A stretch of 64,000 nucleotides of DNA from Camarhynchus parvulus (taxonomy: Eukaryota > Chordata > Aves > Passeriformes > Thraupidae): the NCBI RefSeq assembly GCF_901933205.1, contig NC_044596.1, positions 2,606,001 to 2,670,000 of the forward strand, written 5' to 3'. Shown here in pieces: positions 23,514 through 37,300 of the stretch. The notes under the pieces were generated by a model. It did not search any database, was not told the DNA's origin, and was given only the letters and a program-made list of their open reading frames with translations. Position 1 is the stretch's first letter, and each line of letters begins with the position of its first letter. A program made the translations under genes and the position numbers.

Positions 23514-24108
23514 AAGGAGTGTTGGGGAAGATGAAACAGGAAAGCCTTATAAATATGATTGTCTGGCAAAAGATTTTGAGAATATAGAAACTATAAGGGA
23601 GATTGAAATGAAAGCAAGCTTTGAGATCCCTCAGTTACTGAACAACTGGAAAACAATGGTGTGGCCAGCTGAAGGTGATCCCCTTTTGATGGAACAACAC
23701 CCTCTGCTTGCAGACAGCTCCAAGGGTCAGAGCAGACCCTACAGCTTGGCAGAAGGGGCCCAAAGAGGAGTTTTTAGGGTTTAAAATGTAACACAGTGTG
23801 GTAATGTAATGATTCTTATAGGCTGTATGGAAATGCTATAGGATTTGTATCTTGTACCAGATTGGTTAGTGAGAATTAGAATATTCAGCACAGAAGAAGA
23901 TTTATGGTGTTGTAATGGGAACCTCGCTCTCTCTCATCCTCTCTCCCCCTCTCTTCTCTCAGGCCTGCTCCAGCTGTGGCTGGCAGCTCCCAGCAGGGCC
24001 CTGCACCCAGGCCCTTTGCAATAAACCTCAAGTTCCCAGCCCTGGCTGCAGAGATCTCTCATCTCCATCCATCCCAACCATCCTATCCCCGATGCTCCTA
24101 CAAAGGAG
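23514..24108 (+). mobile_element. Solo LTR of an endogenous retrovirus with 6-bp target duplication
   Basis: The LTR proper is 23520-24102 (583 bp). It begins TGTTGGGG and ends CTCCTACA (TG...CA), with AATAAA at 24020-24025 near its 3' end. It is flanked by a perfect 6-bp duplication, AAGGAG, at 23514-23519 and 24103-24108. No internal gag, pol or env sequence lies beside it, so it is a solo LTR left by recombination. A 6-bp duplication fits class II (ERVK-like) elements. It is related to the copy at 46335-46989 and lies in the inferred NGF intron in the sense orientation. It is a fragment with no coding capacity. Confidence 0.88.
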
Positions 24109-24186
24109 CACTTCAGAAGTTCTGGACTCAGCATTCCCAGATTCCTTGTGAAACTCAAACACTGGCTTGGACAGAAAGGTTCAAAG

Positions 24187-24401
24187 GTTTAGGTGGGATA
24201 TTGGGAAGGAATTCTGCCCTGTGAGGGTGGAGAGGGGCTGGAATGGTTTCCAAGAGCAGCTGTGGCTGCCCCTGGATCCCTGGCAGTGCCCAAGACCAGG
24301 CTGGATGGAGCTTGGAGCAGCCTGGGACAGTGGGAGGTGTCAGGGTTGGAGCTGGATGAGCTTTAAGGTCCCTTCCAACCAAAGCATTCCAGGATTCCAT
24401 A
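24187..24401 (+). mobile_element. CR1 LINE 3'-end fragment
   Basis: Sense CR1 tail starting GTGGGATATTGGGAAGGAATT. It continues through AGAGCAGCTGTGGCTGCC, CAAGACCAGGCTGGATGG and GATGAGCTTTAAGGTCCC to CATTCCAGGATTCCAT. Confidence 0.9.
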
Positions 24402-25670
24402 TTGATTCTTTCTAATGCTGGGCCTCACCTGAGGTCCTGCCACCTGCTCTGCACACCCAGCCAGGTGAGCAGATGCCCAATCCAGCTGCAGGGTTTGCAG
24501 CCAGATGTTGGTGCTGTGACTGCAGCCCTGCTGTCACTGCTGACTCAAGGCTGGCTCAGCCTGTGTGCTGCTGCCCTGGGTCACAGGAGGACTGTGGCTC
24601 GTTAACTGTGACATCAAATTCAGCTGTTAATTGTGCTTGGAATTTCTGATATTACAATGGGATGGGATAGCTACACATGACAAATATCAAATATTCATCA
24701 AAGCAAGCAGCTGATAAAATTGTGCAACCATGTGCGTGCAGGGAAAATGATGATTCATTTACAGATGTGCTGCTGATTTTTCATCACTGTACACAACCTG
24801 GGGCACATCAGGAACCAGACAAATGTTTAAACTCCACCGTTATTTTCCACTAGACAAACTCTTGTAACAAGTCTGACATTTCAGCTCCGCTTTGAAACAG
24901 TTTCTGCTGAATGTAAGAAACAAAACCCATAGAAATATCCTTCTGGGATTAATTCTCTAAACATAATGACTGAAGAGCCTACTTGCTTTGCTCTAAAATA
25001 CTGCAATTTTTAGTGCTAGTACTAATAGCTGCATGAAGTTGGTATTATTCATCTTTCTAAAACCTTCTAAAAAGTTGTTTTAACTCCTGGAGGCTGCAAA
25101 TTTTCTATCTCAGAGACAAGGCAGCACTGCAGCACCATTCAGAAGGAAGAAAGGTGAAAGGGCAAGTGTCTTGTTCCAGTCTGTTAATCTGTACATTGCA
25201 CTGTAAGCCTAGGGAATGGAAATAAAAGGGAGCATGGTGAAAATCTTCAAATTATTGCAAAGAACAGGTTTCCAGGAAGCAATTAACTGTCTGACTGGGA
25301 ATATCCCTGCTTTTTATTTGATGTCAAACTCATGGGTGGTATTTTGAAACATTTGATTGAGCTCAGTCAATTAGCCTTGATTATGGTTTGGCTTTTCCCT
25401 CAGAATAGGCTGATCCATAGGGAATGCCACTCATACCAGCAGTGAGGCAGAGCAGGATGACTCAGCTGATTAACCAGCTTTCTTTTCTCCTACTAAGAAG
25501 CAAGACTTTGGCTTCCCCAGCTGCTGGAGTGATCACTATCGAGCTCATGTTGTAACTCCCACAGCTTTGCTCACCCCTGACTCACATTCTGGGAGAAGGA
25601 AAAGTCACCTGCACCCCTGACTGTTGGAGTCCTGGATGAAAAAAACAAAATCCAGCACCTGACCTGTCAG

Positions 25671-25808
25671 AGAATCATGGAATTACAGATCCCACCCTGG
25701 TGTGAGCTGGAAGGGACCTTCAAGCTCATCTCATTCCAGCCCTGCCATGGGCAGGGACACTTTTCACTGGATCCCCCTGCTCCAAGCCCTCCCACACCTC
25801 TGGGACTG
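25671..25808 (-). mobile_element. CR1 LINE 3'-end fragment
   Basis: Antisense CR1 tail, more diverged than the others: AGAATCATGGAATTACAGA, GCTGGAAGGGACCTTCAAG, GCCATGGGCAGGGACAC and CTGCTCCAAGCCCTCCC. Confidence 0.82.
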
Positions 25809-27097
25809 AGGGACACACAAAGCAAAGCTGCAACCAGGGATTCCTGCTCACCATAAACTCCTTGTTTGCAGGAGAAATGTTCCCATTCCTGTTGCTTTCT
25901 GATTGAGATTTGTCCCTAATTTAGAATCAATCATGTTTATGGGTTCTGACAATTCCTTCCAGACAAGCAAGTACTGAATCCTCACCTGTATTTTGCCAAG
26001 TAAATCTAATAACTTTCTTAGAAACACAGCACAGAACCTGCAGATGAGCAATTTTTTCCAATCCAAAAATCAGATTAATTTATTAAATAAGTTAATGGAA
26101 GAAAAAAACAAAGGCTACTTGTAAAAATCTTAAGTAAACACAGAGCTTTTTTCTCTTTCTTTAATAGGTAAATGGCACAAAACACAGCCAGGGTACAGTC
26201 ACAGTGTGTAATCATGGTCATGAAATGCCTATAATGTAAATGGACTTAATGACAAAATTAAACAAATCTCAATTAAAGGCACAATGATCCCAGACAGGCA
26301 AAACCCATCACTCTCCCAGCTTCCCACTAAGTAGATCTCCAAGCATGGAAAGGTTGCCAGCTATGGGGAACAGTTTAGAAAGTTAATGACAGTACAAATG
26401 GGATTGACTGGAGACTGTAATCCTGGCTCTGTAAGCATTGCCAGAGGCCTGACATGAAGGAACAAGTACTATTTCAGGCAGACTGCAAAGCCAAGGCAAA
26501 GATTAACATCTGTCAGAATCAGCTACAGATGAGATTCTTATTGATCCTTGAATGTCACAAGAATTTAGAAGGGCTCAAAGGAACTTTAAAGAGAATAATC
26601 GAGTATCTGTGGATTTGGTTTGTAAACCTGAAGTACCTTTCCCACATTTCAGCTATTTTTTTTCACACAGCTGTGTGTGATGTAGCTCAGTGCTACAAGG
26701 CAGAAGAGCAATTTCTTCCAACTTAGTCAGTGTCAAGCTTAGTCTTGCAGGAAAAGCAGGGGCAGGGAGCAGTTCTGGTGCTGTTACCAACCTCCAAGAC
26801 AGCTTTTTGTGTTTGGACTGTGTTGCTGTGGATTTTGTTTCTGCCTCATCCGTATCTATCCCTACTAACAAGATTAAGGCTTTGCTCACATTCTTCTAAT
26901 TAAAATGCTATAATTCTGAGAAGAGATTCCACGTCTTCTTTTAGCAGGGTAATCAGTACATCTGTGAGTTCAAGTTACTATTTTTTAACATCAAAGCCTG
27001 CACAAAGATAGTTCTCCTCCATGCAGGCCCTGACTTTTTATCCACGCTGGTTGGAATAACAGGCTCCATTTTGTACTGGGATCAACATCATCTCCTA

Positions 27098-27428
27098 CAA
27101 GGGAAGGCTGGGAGAGCTGGGAATGCTCAGCCTGGAAAAGAGAAACTTCCAGGGAGACCTGAGAGCCCCTTCCAGTGCCTAAAGGGGCCCTGAGAGAGAC
27201 TTTGGACAGTCTGGAGTGCCAGGACAAGGGGACGGGCTGCCCACTGCCAGAGGACAGGGATGGATGGGATATTGGGAATTAGGAATTGTTCCCTGTGAGG
27301 GTGGGCAGGCCCTGGCACAGGGTGCCCAGAGCAGCTGGGGCTGCCCCTGGATCCCTGGAAGTACCCAAGGCCAGGCTGGACAGGGCCTGGAGCAGCCTGG
27401 GACAGTGGAAGGTGTCCCTGCCAACCAA
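27098..27428 (+). mobile_element. CR1 LINE 3'-end, lacking its terminal block
   Basis: Sense CR1 from AAGGCTGGGAGAGCTGGG through GGGATATTGGGAATTAGG and CCCAGAGCAGCTGGGGCTG to GTGGAAGGTGTCCCTGCC. The last block (CCTTCCAACCCAAACC and octamers) is missing, so its 3' end was lost. It lies about 110 bp before another CR1 copy in the same orientation. Confidence 0.88.
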
Positions 27429-27536
27429 AGGCTCCCAATATCTTGTCCTGTCAGGAGCACATGTGCATTTTTCTGCAGCATTTTTTCCTTGTTAAACTGA
27501 AGAAGCATGATCTAAGTGGAGCATGTCCAGAGAAGG

Positions 27537-27934
27537 GAATGGAGCTGGGGAAGGGGCTGCAGCACCAGGAATGGCTGAGGGAGCTGGGAGGGCTCAGCCT
27601 GGAGCAAAGGAGGCTCAGGGGGGACCTTGTGGCTCTGCACAACTCCCTGCCAGGAGGGGACATCCAGGGGGATTTGGGATCTTATCCCAGGGAACAGGGA
27701 CAGGAGGAGAGGGAACGGCCTCAGGCTGGGCCAGGGGAAGATTGGATATTGGTGAAAATTTCTTCACTGAAGGCATTGCCACAGGCTGCCCTAGGCACTA
27801 GTGGAGTGGAATACCTGGAAATGTTCAAAAAACATGTAGATGTGGTGGTGCTTGGAGATGTGGTTTAGTGGTGGACATGACATTGCTCTGTTAATGATCT
27901 TAAAGGTTTTTCCCAGCCTTAATGATCCTGTGAA
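27537..27934 (+). mobile_element. CR1 LINE 3'-end (about 400 bp)
   Basis: Sense CR1: GAGGGAGCTGGGAGGGCTCAGC, GGAGGCTCAGGGGGGACC, CCCAGGGAACAGGGACAGG, GGTGAAAATTTCTTCACTG, then TGATCTTAAAGGTTTTTCCC and AATGATCCTGTGAA. Confidence 0.9.
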
Positions 27935-30900
27935 CTTCAAGCTGTATTTCACTTACCGGATGCAGCCTTGATTTTTTATTTACAAAGTTTTTAGTTCTGT
28001 AGCTTCTCCTTGCTATATCAAGGTACCACTCCACAGGTTTCAGAAGCCCCTCCTGCCCTCACTCCTTCCCCCTGTTTTCTCTAAGGTTGTGACACAGCAC
28101 TAAGTTTTGTTTAATCAGTTTCTGCAAGACTGTTTTGGTGAATGTAAATTGAGGAAACTCATTACAGCAGTTTAATCCTCCCAGTCCAAGAGCTCCCACA
28201 TTCAATCCATGATTGTTCTCACTGTGGAAATGGGGGAAAAAAGGTTCATATCTAATATAATAAAAGGTACCAAGGAAAATAATATGTTGGTAGACATATA
28301 ATGGTAGACATAATCTTCTAATCCTGGCTTACTTTTATAGGAATTCCTTAATTTCCAAGTCCACATAACAGGGAAGTCAGTGAGCCCCACAGAAAGATGA
28401 AGGATGAGTAGTTCAAAGATGTCCAGCGCTATCAGTGATAGCACTGTGTTGCAATTCAGGGTTTCAGAGCTGTTCAGACTCAGAGCAGGGCCAAAGAGAG
28501 TTCTAGAAAATGTGACAGAAACACTCAAGGGCATGGTTTAAAGGAACAAGAGGTATCTTTCCCATTATCATTTGTACTGAAGCAAAAATGCTTTCAACCA
28601 CCAGATGATGCCAGAAAATGTAAAGACCCTTCAAATCCTCCTCACACAAGTGAGTTGCCAAACACAGATTTATAAGAGCTGCTGAGACTGCCAGGTCAGT
28701 CCAACTCCCTGTTTCCTGTTCTTAAGCAAAGGTTGCTGAACTTCATTTAAACTTCTTTGCTCTCTGTTCTGTGCTTGAAGGATTCCCACAGCACAGGACA
28801 GGATTTGATCTTTCCTTTACAGACACTCTTCTGTTGAGCTGTCCTTTTGCACAGAGGGTCTGTTGTGGCCAGGAGAGCTGAATAAATGTTCAAAGACATT
28901 TATTCCAGACACAGCTGCAGGCTCCCAGCAAGGGAGCATCATTCACTTCTGTGTGTGTTACACCCTTCAAGCTTTGTGTGAGGTGAGGATATTCCAGAGC
29001 TGTCAGGCTCCAAGAGGTTCAAGATCCAGACAAACAAACCCCTTCCCACACTGAAATGTTACCTTAAATTTCATTTCACCTTAAATGGCTGAGCAGGGAA
29101 TAAAAACCTCCTATCTTAAAACATCCACAGCAGCTGCCTCCCCTCAGACTCTGACATAATACAAAGATGGAAAACTCCTACTCCCCACTGCTGGCTGGGT
29201 CTGTGCCCAGCAGCCCACAAGGTCCAGCTGAAATATGAAATATGGCCCCAGTTCAAACTGTCTCTGCTCTCTGGGAGCATGAGCAGATTTGCTGTGCAGC
29301 AGCTGCCTGACACACTCAGGATGCTGAGAGTGCTGAAGTTTGGGCTGTGCTCCTCTGGCCTCAGGTTTGGTGGTGGGGTGGCAGCTGAAGGAGAGCTGAG
29401 ATTCTCAGAGCATAGCAATGAAGTAACACCTAAATCAATCTCTGTGCTAGCTCAGTGCAAGGAAACACTACTTGGATTAGTTTCTCTGAATATGTATTTT
29501 GTTGCTAATGTACAGAATCCATCACATTTTGTTACCACACCTCTTTAGAGCTGTCTGGCATTGTGAGTTAATGCAGCAGTGAGTTCAAACAATCATACAG
29601 CAAGGAGTAAATACCTTCCACAGCAGATGAAAGCCAAGATGCTGAAGAGGTCCCAGGTGTGCTGCAGACAGGCCTGTGTGGGGCAGCAGCTCTGAGGCAG
29701 CTGGGCTCAATGTGTGACAGGAGAAGGCAGGAGCCTTGCAGATAAAGAGTCAGAGAGCACGTGGAGCAGCACTTGGAGCTGGAGAGGAAACAAAACAGAG
29801 GATGTCAACACACAGGCATGACCAGGGGCAGGAGTGAGAGAGCCAGAGAACAGATTTTTAGGGATGGCTGTCTCACTCTCCTGCTGCTTTTTAATCCATC
29901 CACTCCATAAGGAAAGGTGCAGAAAAGGGTTTTGGTAAAGAGAGAAGAGCTGGTACTCACATGGATTACAAACCCTGGCAAAACCACTCTTGTTTTTCTA
30001 CCACTTGAGGCATGCAGATACTAAAATACAATGAACAAATAAGGACAATAAGGCAAATAAAAGCATGGGAAGAAATAGGATCAGTTTCCCAAACATCCTG
30101 AACACTTGTGCTTTGCAGTGGCTTACTCTGCTGCCAAGTAATCAAGACGATCTCCCAGGCTGAGCTCAGATAAATATACAGGGGAAAGATGTAGGTATGG
30201 AGCATTTTGCATGGTGTCAACACACTTCCACAGAGAGCAGGCTTTAATCCTCAGCAAGTGCTGAGTACAGACATACAAAGTATGAAAGCCCAGGGGTAAA
30301 AATTCCAGCAGCAGCACAGTTTACAAAGCAGCTCTGTCTCTTCATGGAAAATGAAGCAGCACTCTTGTCTGGAGCGCAGGAGCTGCAAGGTGAAACCTCC
30401 TTTGCTTGTTTCCTTCTGATGGCGCTCAGATGTGCCCTGGCATTAGGGGAAATATCTGAAAGGTCTAAGCAATTGTAAAAACCTCATGTTTTTCTTGGTA
30501 AACGACCCTAGATGACAGGAGACTCCTATTTCTCCTGCAAGAACTACTTGTGCTTGCAGAGAACATTACAAGATGACACTGCAATCTGATAACTCAGTGT
30601 TTCTGTGGTTGACTTTGTTTTATTTGGTGGTGTTTCCAGATTTTTTGTGGAAATCTCTACCCTGTTTCTTAGGAGGTTTTTACCCTCTCATTTCAAAACT
30701 ACACCACATCTAAGAGGTTCCTGCTGTGCAGGGAAAGAAAACCCTTTTTTCCACCTCTTTGGTAACTAAATTTTTAAGCCACCAGCAAGTAGCAAAAAAA
30801 CTTCAAAGCTGAAAGTTTTCCTTGCACCCAAGTAAAGTATTTGCTTCGTTTAGATTTAACACTAAGACTGTTACTTAATATATTTTTTAATGTTATAATA

Positions 30901-31588
30901 TATTAGTATATTACTATTTATTTACATCTGCACTGTATTTCACATCTCTGCAGTGGAGTCCTTAGGAATTCTAAAACAATTGTTTCGAACTCAATTTCAA
31001 ATGGGAAAGGCAGGTGGAATACAAGGGTTTGAGCATTACCACATCTTTACAATCTGCAGAAAAAACTCAGGCTTTGAAATAAGCAGACATACAAATATCT
31101 GCCCAAATCCTGGAGGTCACCTCTTGTACAGCAGGACATAAAGTTTATGTTCAGTTGTCCAGAAAATATGGAAATAAGCTTCTCAAATGTACAGGATATG
31201 TCAAAAATACAGAAATCAAACAGCTAATGAGCAACAGCCCAATGACTGAGGTTTTTTGTACACACAATTCACCTTGGGGTATGCTGTTTGAGGAAAAATA
31301 TTAACATTTTTCTATAGTTCAAAGTATTATGCCTGTGCCTTGAGAGTTATAAAAAGAAGGGCACAGAATGACTGTGACTGCTCTGGGGTCAATATCCATT
31401 TCCAGCTGCAATAAAAATAAGGAATTCAATTTCTAAAGGTGTCGTTTTAGGGGTTTTTGTCATGATTTTCCTATTGTAATGTAAAGTAAATCATAAGAGA
31501 GGGAATTCAATCCCTAAAGAAGGCAATTTGATTCTGTAGGTCTCATGAAAGTAAAATAGATTTAAAAATGGGAAAGAATAACCTAGAA

Positions 31589-31637
31589 ATTAAAAAAAAA
31601 AAACAACAAAAAAAAAACCAAAAAAAAACAACAAAAG
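31589..31637. repeat. A-rich low-complexity tract
   Basis: Runs of A broken by ACAAC and ACC units. It has no coding value. Confidence 0.9.
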
Positions 31638-34213
31638 GAAGGTGGGCAGCGGAGAAGAGGAACATTGCTACTGCTTGGCAGGAATCCTGTGTTATTCTTT
31701 GGGTTCTTCACATGCTACAGAAGTAAATTCTACTGATCATAAGTGAGTGGGGAGGATAATTTTATTAAGTGTTTGTAAAACCACTCGACATTTCTGGATG
31801 GAAAAATCCTACACAAGCAAAGCAATATTCCATTCCAGTATTGATGTTTCTTCCCTATCTCAGCACTCTGAGTGAACACAAGAGCACCTCCATGTCATAA
31901 GATTTAATTTTGTAGATTTTTGTCTATATCCTTAAGGGTTTTTTAATGGAAAAAAAAGTCCAGCACATCAGTTTGAATTGCTGCAGCTACAGAAGTTTTT
32001 ATCAGGTGCAGCCAGGCCCTCAGTTCAGCAGAACAGAGATTTTAAAGTTCTCTCAACTCTATCCTTTGCTGCATCCTTCTGTACTCTGACTTGCCAAGCA
32101 CAGACACCCTTCAGCTTCCCTTTGGAACTTCTCAGAATTCCTGCCCCATTAAAATATCATTGAGTCATTGAAAATAGTTATAAACACACTGGAAGATTTG
32201 TAGAAGATAAAATTCCTTTTGGATGTAAATAATTAATAGAACGGGAACGTCTGAAAAGTCACGGCCATAATTTATGGCAGCTCCTTGTCCTTACATAATG
32301 TTCTTTTCCAAATTCATGATCCAGAGAAACTCTGAAGATGATGGAGTCCACCTTTGGGAATGGGATCATGACATCCCAGCTCATTTTTGCTTTCTACCTC
32401 ATTTTTGGAGGCACTACATTGATGCCTTACACTGCAACACGTGCGATTGCTAAAATCGCCTGTGTTCAAGTTTGTTAATGCAGTTGTAGAAAAGTGAAAA
32501 AGGAGAATATAAATGAAAATTATGGGCCTGAATAAAAATGAAATGCTAGCATTGCTGCTGGGATTCAGCTGGTTCTTATTAATCAGGGTTTGGAAAAGAA
32601 TCAGGATTTATATTCCCTTCTGAATAGCTGGAATAAGATCACTAGTTGGAAAGGTTTACTGGCCCTAAAGATATTGTATTTTTCTGCCTTAACTACTCTT
32701 GGCTGTAAGAGGGGATGTAACATCACAGTCTGACTGCCCTCATACTTTCTGTTCCCAGCTGAATTCCAGTTTGATTTTGGTAGTGTTGTGAAGTCTGAAA
32801 TTCCAGTTCTTTCATTCCTGGTAATTTTGTATTGGAAACCTCGGGGCCAAATATAGCAAGCCAGCTATTCCCAAATTTAAATCCCTTTGGGAAGGGTGTA
32901 GAGGGGAGAAGGGCAGGCCATGCTCCAGCCCCAGGAAGGTCTTTGGACTCACTGTTTTAAGCAGCAATAGGAATGAGTCCTGCTGTGTTTGGACCGGGAT
33001 TGTAGGGAGCAGCAATCCCATCCTGGGTGCAGCTGGGTAGGATGGAGGCAGCAACTTTATATGGATGGATTTATCCCATTTATCCTGCAGTAGTTTTCCT
33101 GTCAGTTAGTGCCTGAGATCTTTAGTCACTACTTGGTGCCTATGAATTAGGATATATGAAACCCTGGAGTCCTATAAAATATATATATATCCAGCTCCAA
33201 GGCGATATGGAAAGTTCCAAAGCAATCATCACATGCCAATCATCGATTTTAGGATTTGCTTTCTGGATAATAATATAGGGATGATATAAACCCTGGTATG
33301 CTCCTATAACTTACTTCTAGCCAGGATTTTTATTTCTAGCTCATTTAATTTACCAGCTTTATGCATTGAGGTTATTGACTTCAGGAGAATCAGATTCACA
33401 TGCTCCTCCAAAAGCTGTTTCCTGCCATTTATTTTCAGTTTGTCACTAGTTTTGTAAGTGATGTGTTTCCCTTCACTTTACTTAAAGAGATTTTTATCTT
33501 GACCGAGACAATTTCTTTATCTTTTATTTAACAACTGTCAGTTTGGTTTTGTTATCTGCAGCAGGATAAAGCTTTCTGCTCTGTCAGGGTGGCTCAGTGT
33601 GTGTTTAACACTCACTAACAGCCAATCTGTCACAGCAAGGGCTGCATCCTGTCACAACCCTTTGCTGGTACAGCCACCCTGACCCAAGATCATGTGGTTT
33701 TTCCCAGAGGAATCACATTTTACATGACTGTTGATGCCTCTGAATTCCCATGAGCAAGTTCTACAGGCCAAAGTATCATGATGCCAAACACTGTAAAACA
33801 AATTTGAGAAGTAAAACAAGTGATTATATTCTTAGAAGTTTTGATTTTGTTTTACCAGTCAGGAGTTTTAAAATGAGGCTTCTAAAGGTGAGCTGTGCCT
33901 GTCCCGTGTCACCAGATCTGTCACCTCCTGTCCTCCAGCTGTGGCTCCAGCTGGATCTCTCCCAGCAGACGGCCTCACTCAGCACCAAATGCTCTGAGGG
34001 AATAGGGTGTCAATGAAGGTGATGGGAAAGACACTTTTCATCTCTTTGGACTTCTCTACAGAGAAACCAGCAGGTGAAATATTGATGGACTGGTTCAGAA
34101 TGAAAGAAGGGATGAAATTAGGTCCTTGCAAATAAGCCACTTCCATTACTTATACCCCAATAAAAAGAGAATAAACATTAAGAATTGTTGCATTTGGTGC
34201 ATCCCCACCCTAC

Positions 34214-34353
34214 AGAATCACAGCATGGTTTGGGTTGGAAGGAACCTCAAGGATGACCTGACTGCACCCCCTGCCATGGGCAGGAATATTTCACTATCCC
34301 AGGCTGCTCCAAGCCTGTCCAGCCTGGCCTTGAACGCCTCCAGAGATGGGCTG
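34214..34353 (-). mobile_element. CR1 LINE 3'-end fragment
   Basis: Antisense CR1 tail: AATCACAGCATGGTTTGGG, TTGGAAGGAACCTCAAGG, GCCATGGGCAGGAATATTTC and CCAGCCTGGCCTTGAACG. Confidence 0.88.
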
Positions 34354-37300
34354 AGACTCATGGAGCAATTACCCCCTAAGTACCCCAAATTCCCAGAGGC
34401 TCAGTGGGCTGTGAACCATCCCTGTTATTATCTTTGCCTGGGCCCAGGCTGAGTCAGAGCTCTGGAGGCAAATGCTGGGTGCACATCCTGATGACGAGGA
34501 GGATCATGGTGACATGATGATGCTCCCTGCTGCAGGGCAGAATTTTTCTCAGTCTACTGCTCTCCCTAGAAATCCTCAAAGGAAAATTTCAATGCTGGAG
34601 GCATTTGGAAAAAAGAAAAAAAAAAAAGGAAGTGTATGAGACACAGGTATCTTCCAGCTGGCTCTCCAGCAGTCATAAACCTCTTATTTACAGGCTGAGT
34701 CACTGCAGATATAATGGAGGAATGAAATGTTGGGTACATTAGAGATTCCCATTTTCTTGCTCATCAGCTAAGATCAAGGCAAAGCTGTGCCTCTGACACT
34801 GCTCTTAGTCATAATGGCTTCAGGATTCCCTTCAAGGCCTCCCAGGGCTCAGAAATCTTTTCCCTGAGTTGCTACTGCTAAATTTTAATTCATATAACAT
34901 ATGCTGGTGAAAATGTTTCCATGAGAGATGTGCCAGAGGCACCTTCTCTTTACCAGCAACTTCAGCAGCAGCTGCCTCCCTCATTTCTCTCTCACTACCA
35001 GAAGCAATGAGAGAAAATTAATTCACTACTTGTTGCTTATTTTGGTGACCTCCACGATCCCACTTGCTGCACTGACAGCCAAGCAGCTCTGTTTATTTTT
35101 TACACATCCCTAAAATATGCCAACAACTTCAAGAACGACAGAAAACAACATTCCAAACTGTATAATGCCTTAGATTACAACATTCTATGCTTATGTTTAT
35201 TGACTATGTTTATTTTAATTTAGAAAATAATTTACTTGCTGTGCTTGACTGAGACAAATAAGCATTAATTTATCTTTTCTCAGTGTAGGAGCTGCTTTAA
35301 TGGCATCTGGTCAAGTGCAGTGAGAAGGCTGCACTGACTGCTGTTCTCATTGGAAGCAATTAATTTAGTAAATTTATTAAATTCTCATTCCTAATAACTC
35401 TCCAGGCAATATTCCCTGTTTGTCCATTTTTCCTTAGATTCTGCGGGTAACTTTAACAAAAGGGGAATTCCCTAAACATATTTTGTTTGGCACTTTTTGC
35501 ACGTAGAGATCCTGCAAGCAAAGAGCTTTTCAAGACACAGAACCGTTTGCTTTTTGATGTGACCCATTTCTCCACACCATTCCCTAATTCCAGAATTATG
35601 GAATCCTGGAATTCCAGTCTGGGGCTCTTTAATTCTACTCCACATGTGCTGAGACTAAGAAATAAGACTGAAGTGAGATGTGAGATTTTTTTTACCCACA
35701 GGTCTGCCATCCTGTATACAGGTACATCCTGAAGAAAGACTCACTTCACTAGGATATTTTATGAATGTCTGGGAGTGGTAAAACAGAGGAATAGTCTATG
35801 GATGCTGAATAACACTGCATCATTTACTGGATTCCACCACAGCCAGGAATCCGGGAAAAAGACAGTAAAAGAACTTTTAAAAAAAGTCCTGCTGAAAATA
35901 AATGCTTTTGTGGTTAAAAACCAGCCAGTTGGAACTGAAACAGTGTTTTCTTAGGGTGGCAGAACAGTTGGAAAAGTTGTTGGATTATTTTTGGCAGTGG
36001 CCAGCACATTATAGCTCTAGCATTACTGGTACTCAGCTCTCCAGAGTTCACTGAAAGGGTTATTACTTCACTTGTACATTCCTGCAAAAACACAGCATAC
36101 TCCATCTGTAGCATGAACCTCTGGATTCTGGAACTCTGTGTGACCTTTCTGACACACTGATATGAGTGGAAGCAGCTCAGCTCCCAAACCCTGCAACAGC
36201 CAGGGGCAGCCTGAGCCACAGCCCCAGAGCAAGGCAGGGAGCCCAAACCACTGTGCACGTACCAGGGTGACTCCTGTGCCCTGCTCTGATGGAAACAGCC
36301 TGGGAAGGTTTCAGCTGGAGGTTTAAACATCAAGGAACTTGTACCTGGGTGTTGTGAGAGCCAAACCCAGTGGCTGCCTTTGCTGGCAGCCAGTGCTCCC
36401 ACTGACAGACTGTGCAGGTGGAAAGTGAGCCCAATTAATATTTTTGCATTAGCAGCTTGTTCTCCTTAGCAAATGCACTTCAGTCTGATGCAGCAGGATT
36501 TTTGCAGTGCGGGAGTACCTTATCCAACCCCTATTTACCTTATCCAACCTCTACTTCCCTTATGAAATGGAGCAGATAAGCTATTGAATAATAAGACTAA
36601 TAAAATACTATTCCTATCCCTCTCAGTGGCATAAATTTACAACCAGAAAATGTGTTTTGCTGAGAAGGTGTCAGTGTGCTGGATTTAATTGGTGAAGAAA
36701 AGAATGGTTTGCCATTAGCTGGGGTCTGTATGACCATTCCCAATGTAGTGATTAGGACTGGAGTCATTGCTGCTCTTACAGCAGCAACACAGCAAACATC
36801 AAAATTTTTGCTTTTAAGTGCCTGTGAGTTTTGTATCTTCAATTCTTCTCAAATATCAGCCATAATCAGATAATTGTCTGGCAATCTGTGATTCTCCTCC
36901 TGAATTTAATTGTAACCAGATTTGTTTCCCAGAGTAGATGTTGGGGCTGTGAGCCCTGCTTTGTGCCTGGCTGCTGTGCAGTGCCATCAGCTATTGCTGC
37001 CCACTCCTGGGTTTGCTGAGCCTGGGAGGTGTCTGAGAGGAGTGGGAAGCAGTGGATCAATAACCATAATCTAGTAAAGGTGCTGAGTAAAGGCAGCCCT
37101 GTCTTACAAATGTGCTGCTCTGCAAAGTCTGGAAGTGCTTTGGACAAGTGGAACAAGTTTCCCTTGATGCTGTGACATCAAGAAAAGGCACAGCTCAGAA
37201 AGCCAGGGGGGTTTGTCCCTGTGCCCCTGCTGCCATGGGGGATGGCACTGAGAACTCTGATTTACTGGCTGATTACTGACACAAACCCTTCTGCCCTAGT

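Noticed and set aside
29000..29030. GGTTCAAGATCC resembling a tRNA B box
   Set aside because: No A box at the right distance, no cloverleaf arms and no terminator T-run; not a tRNA or SINE.
36676..36873. Short protein-like frame with an Ile/Ala/Thr-rich middle
   Set aside because: Only 65 codons with no recognised motif and no convincing splice sites; probably chance.
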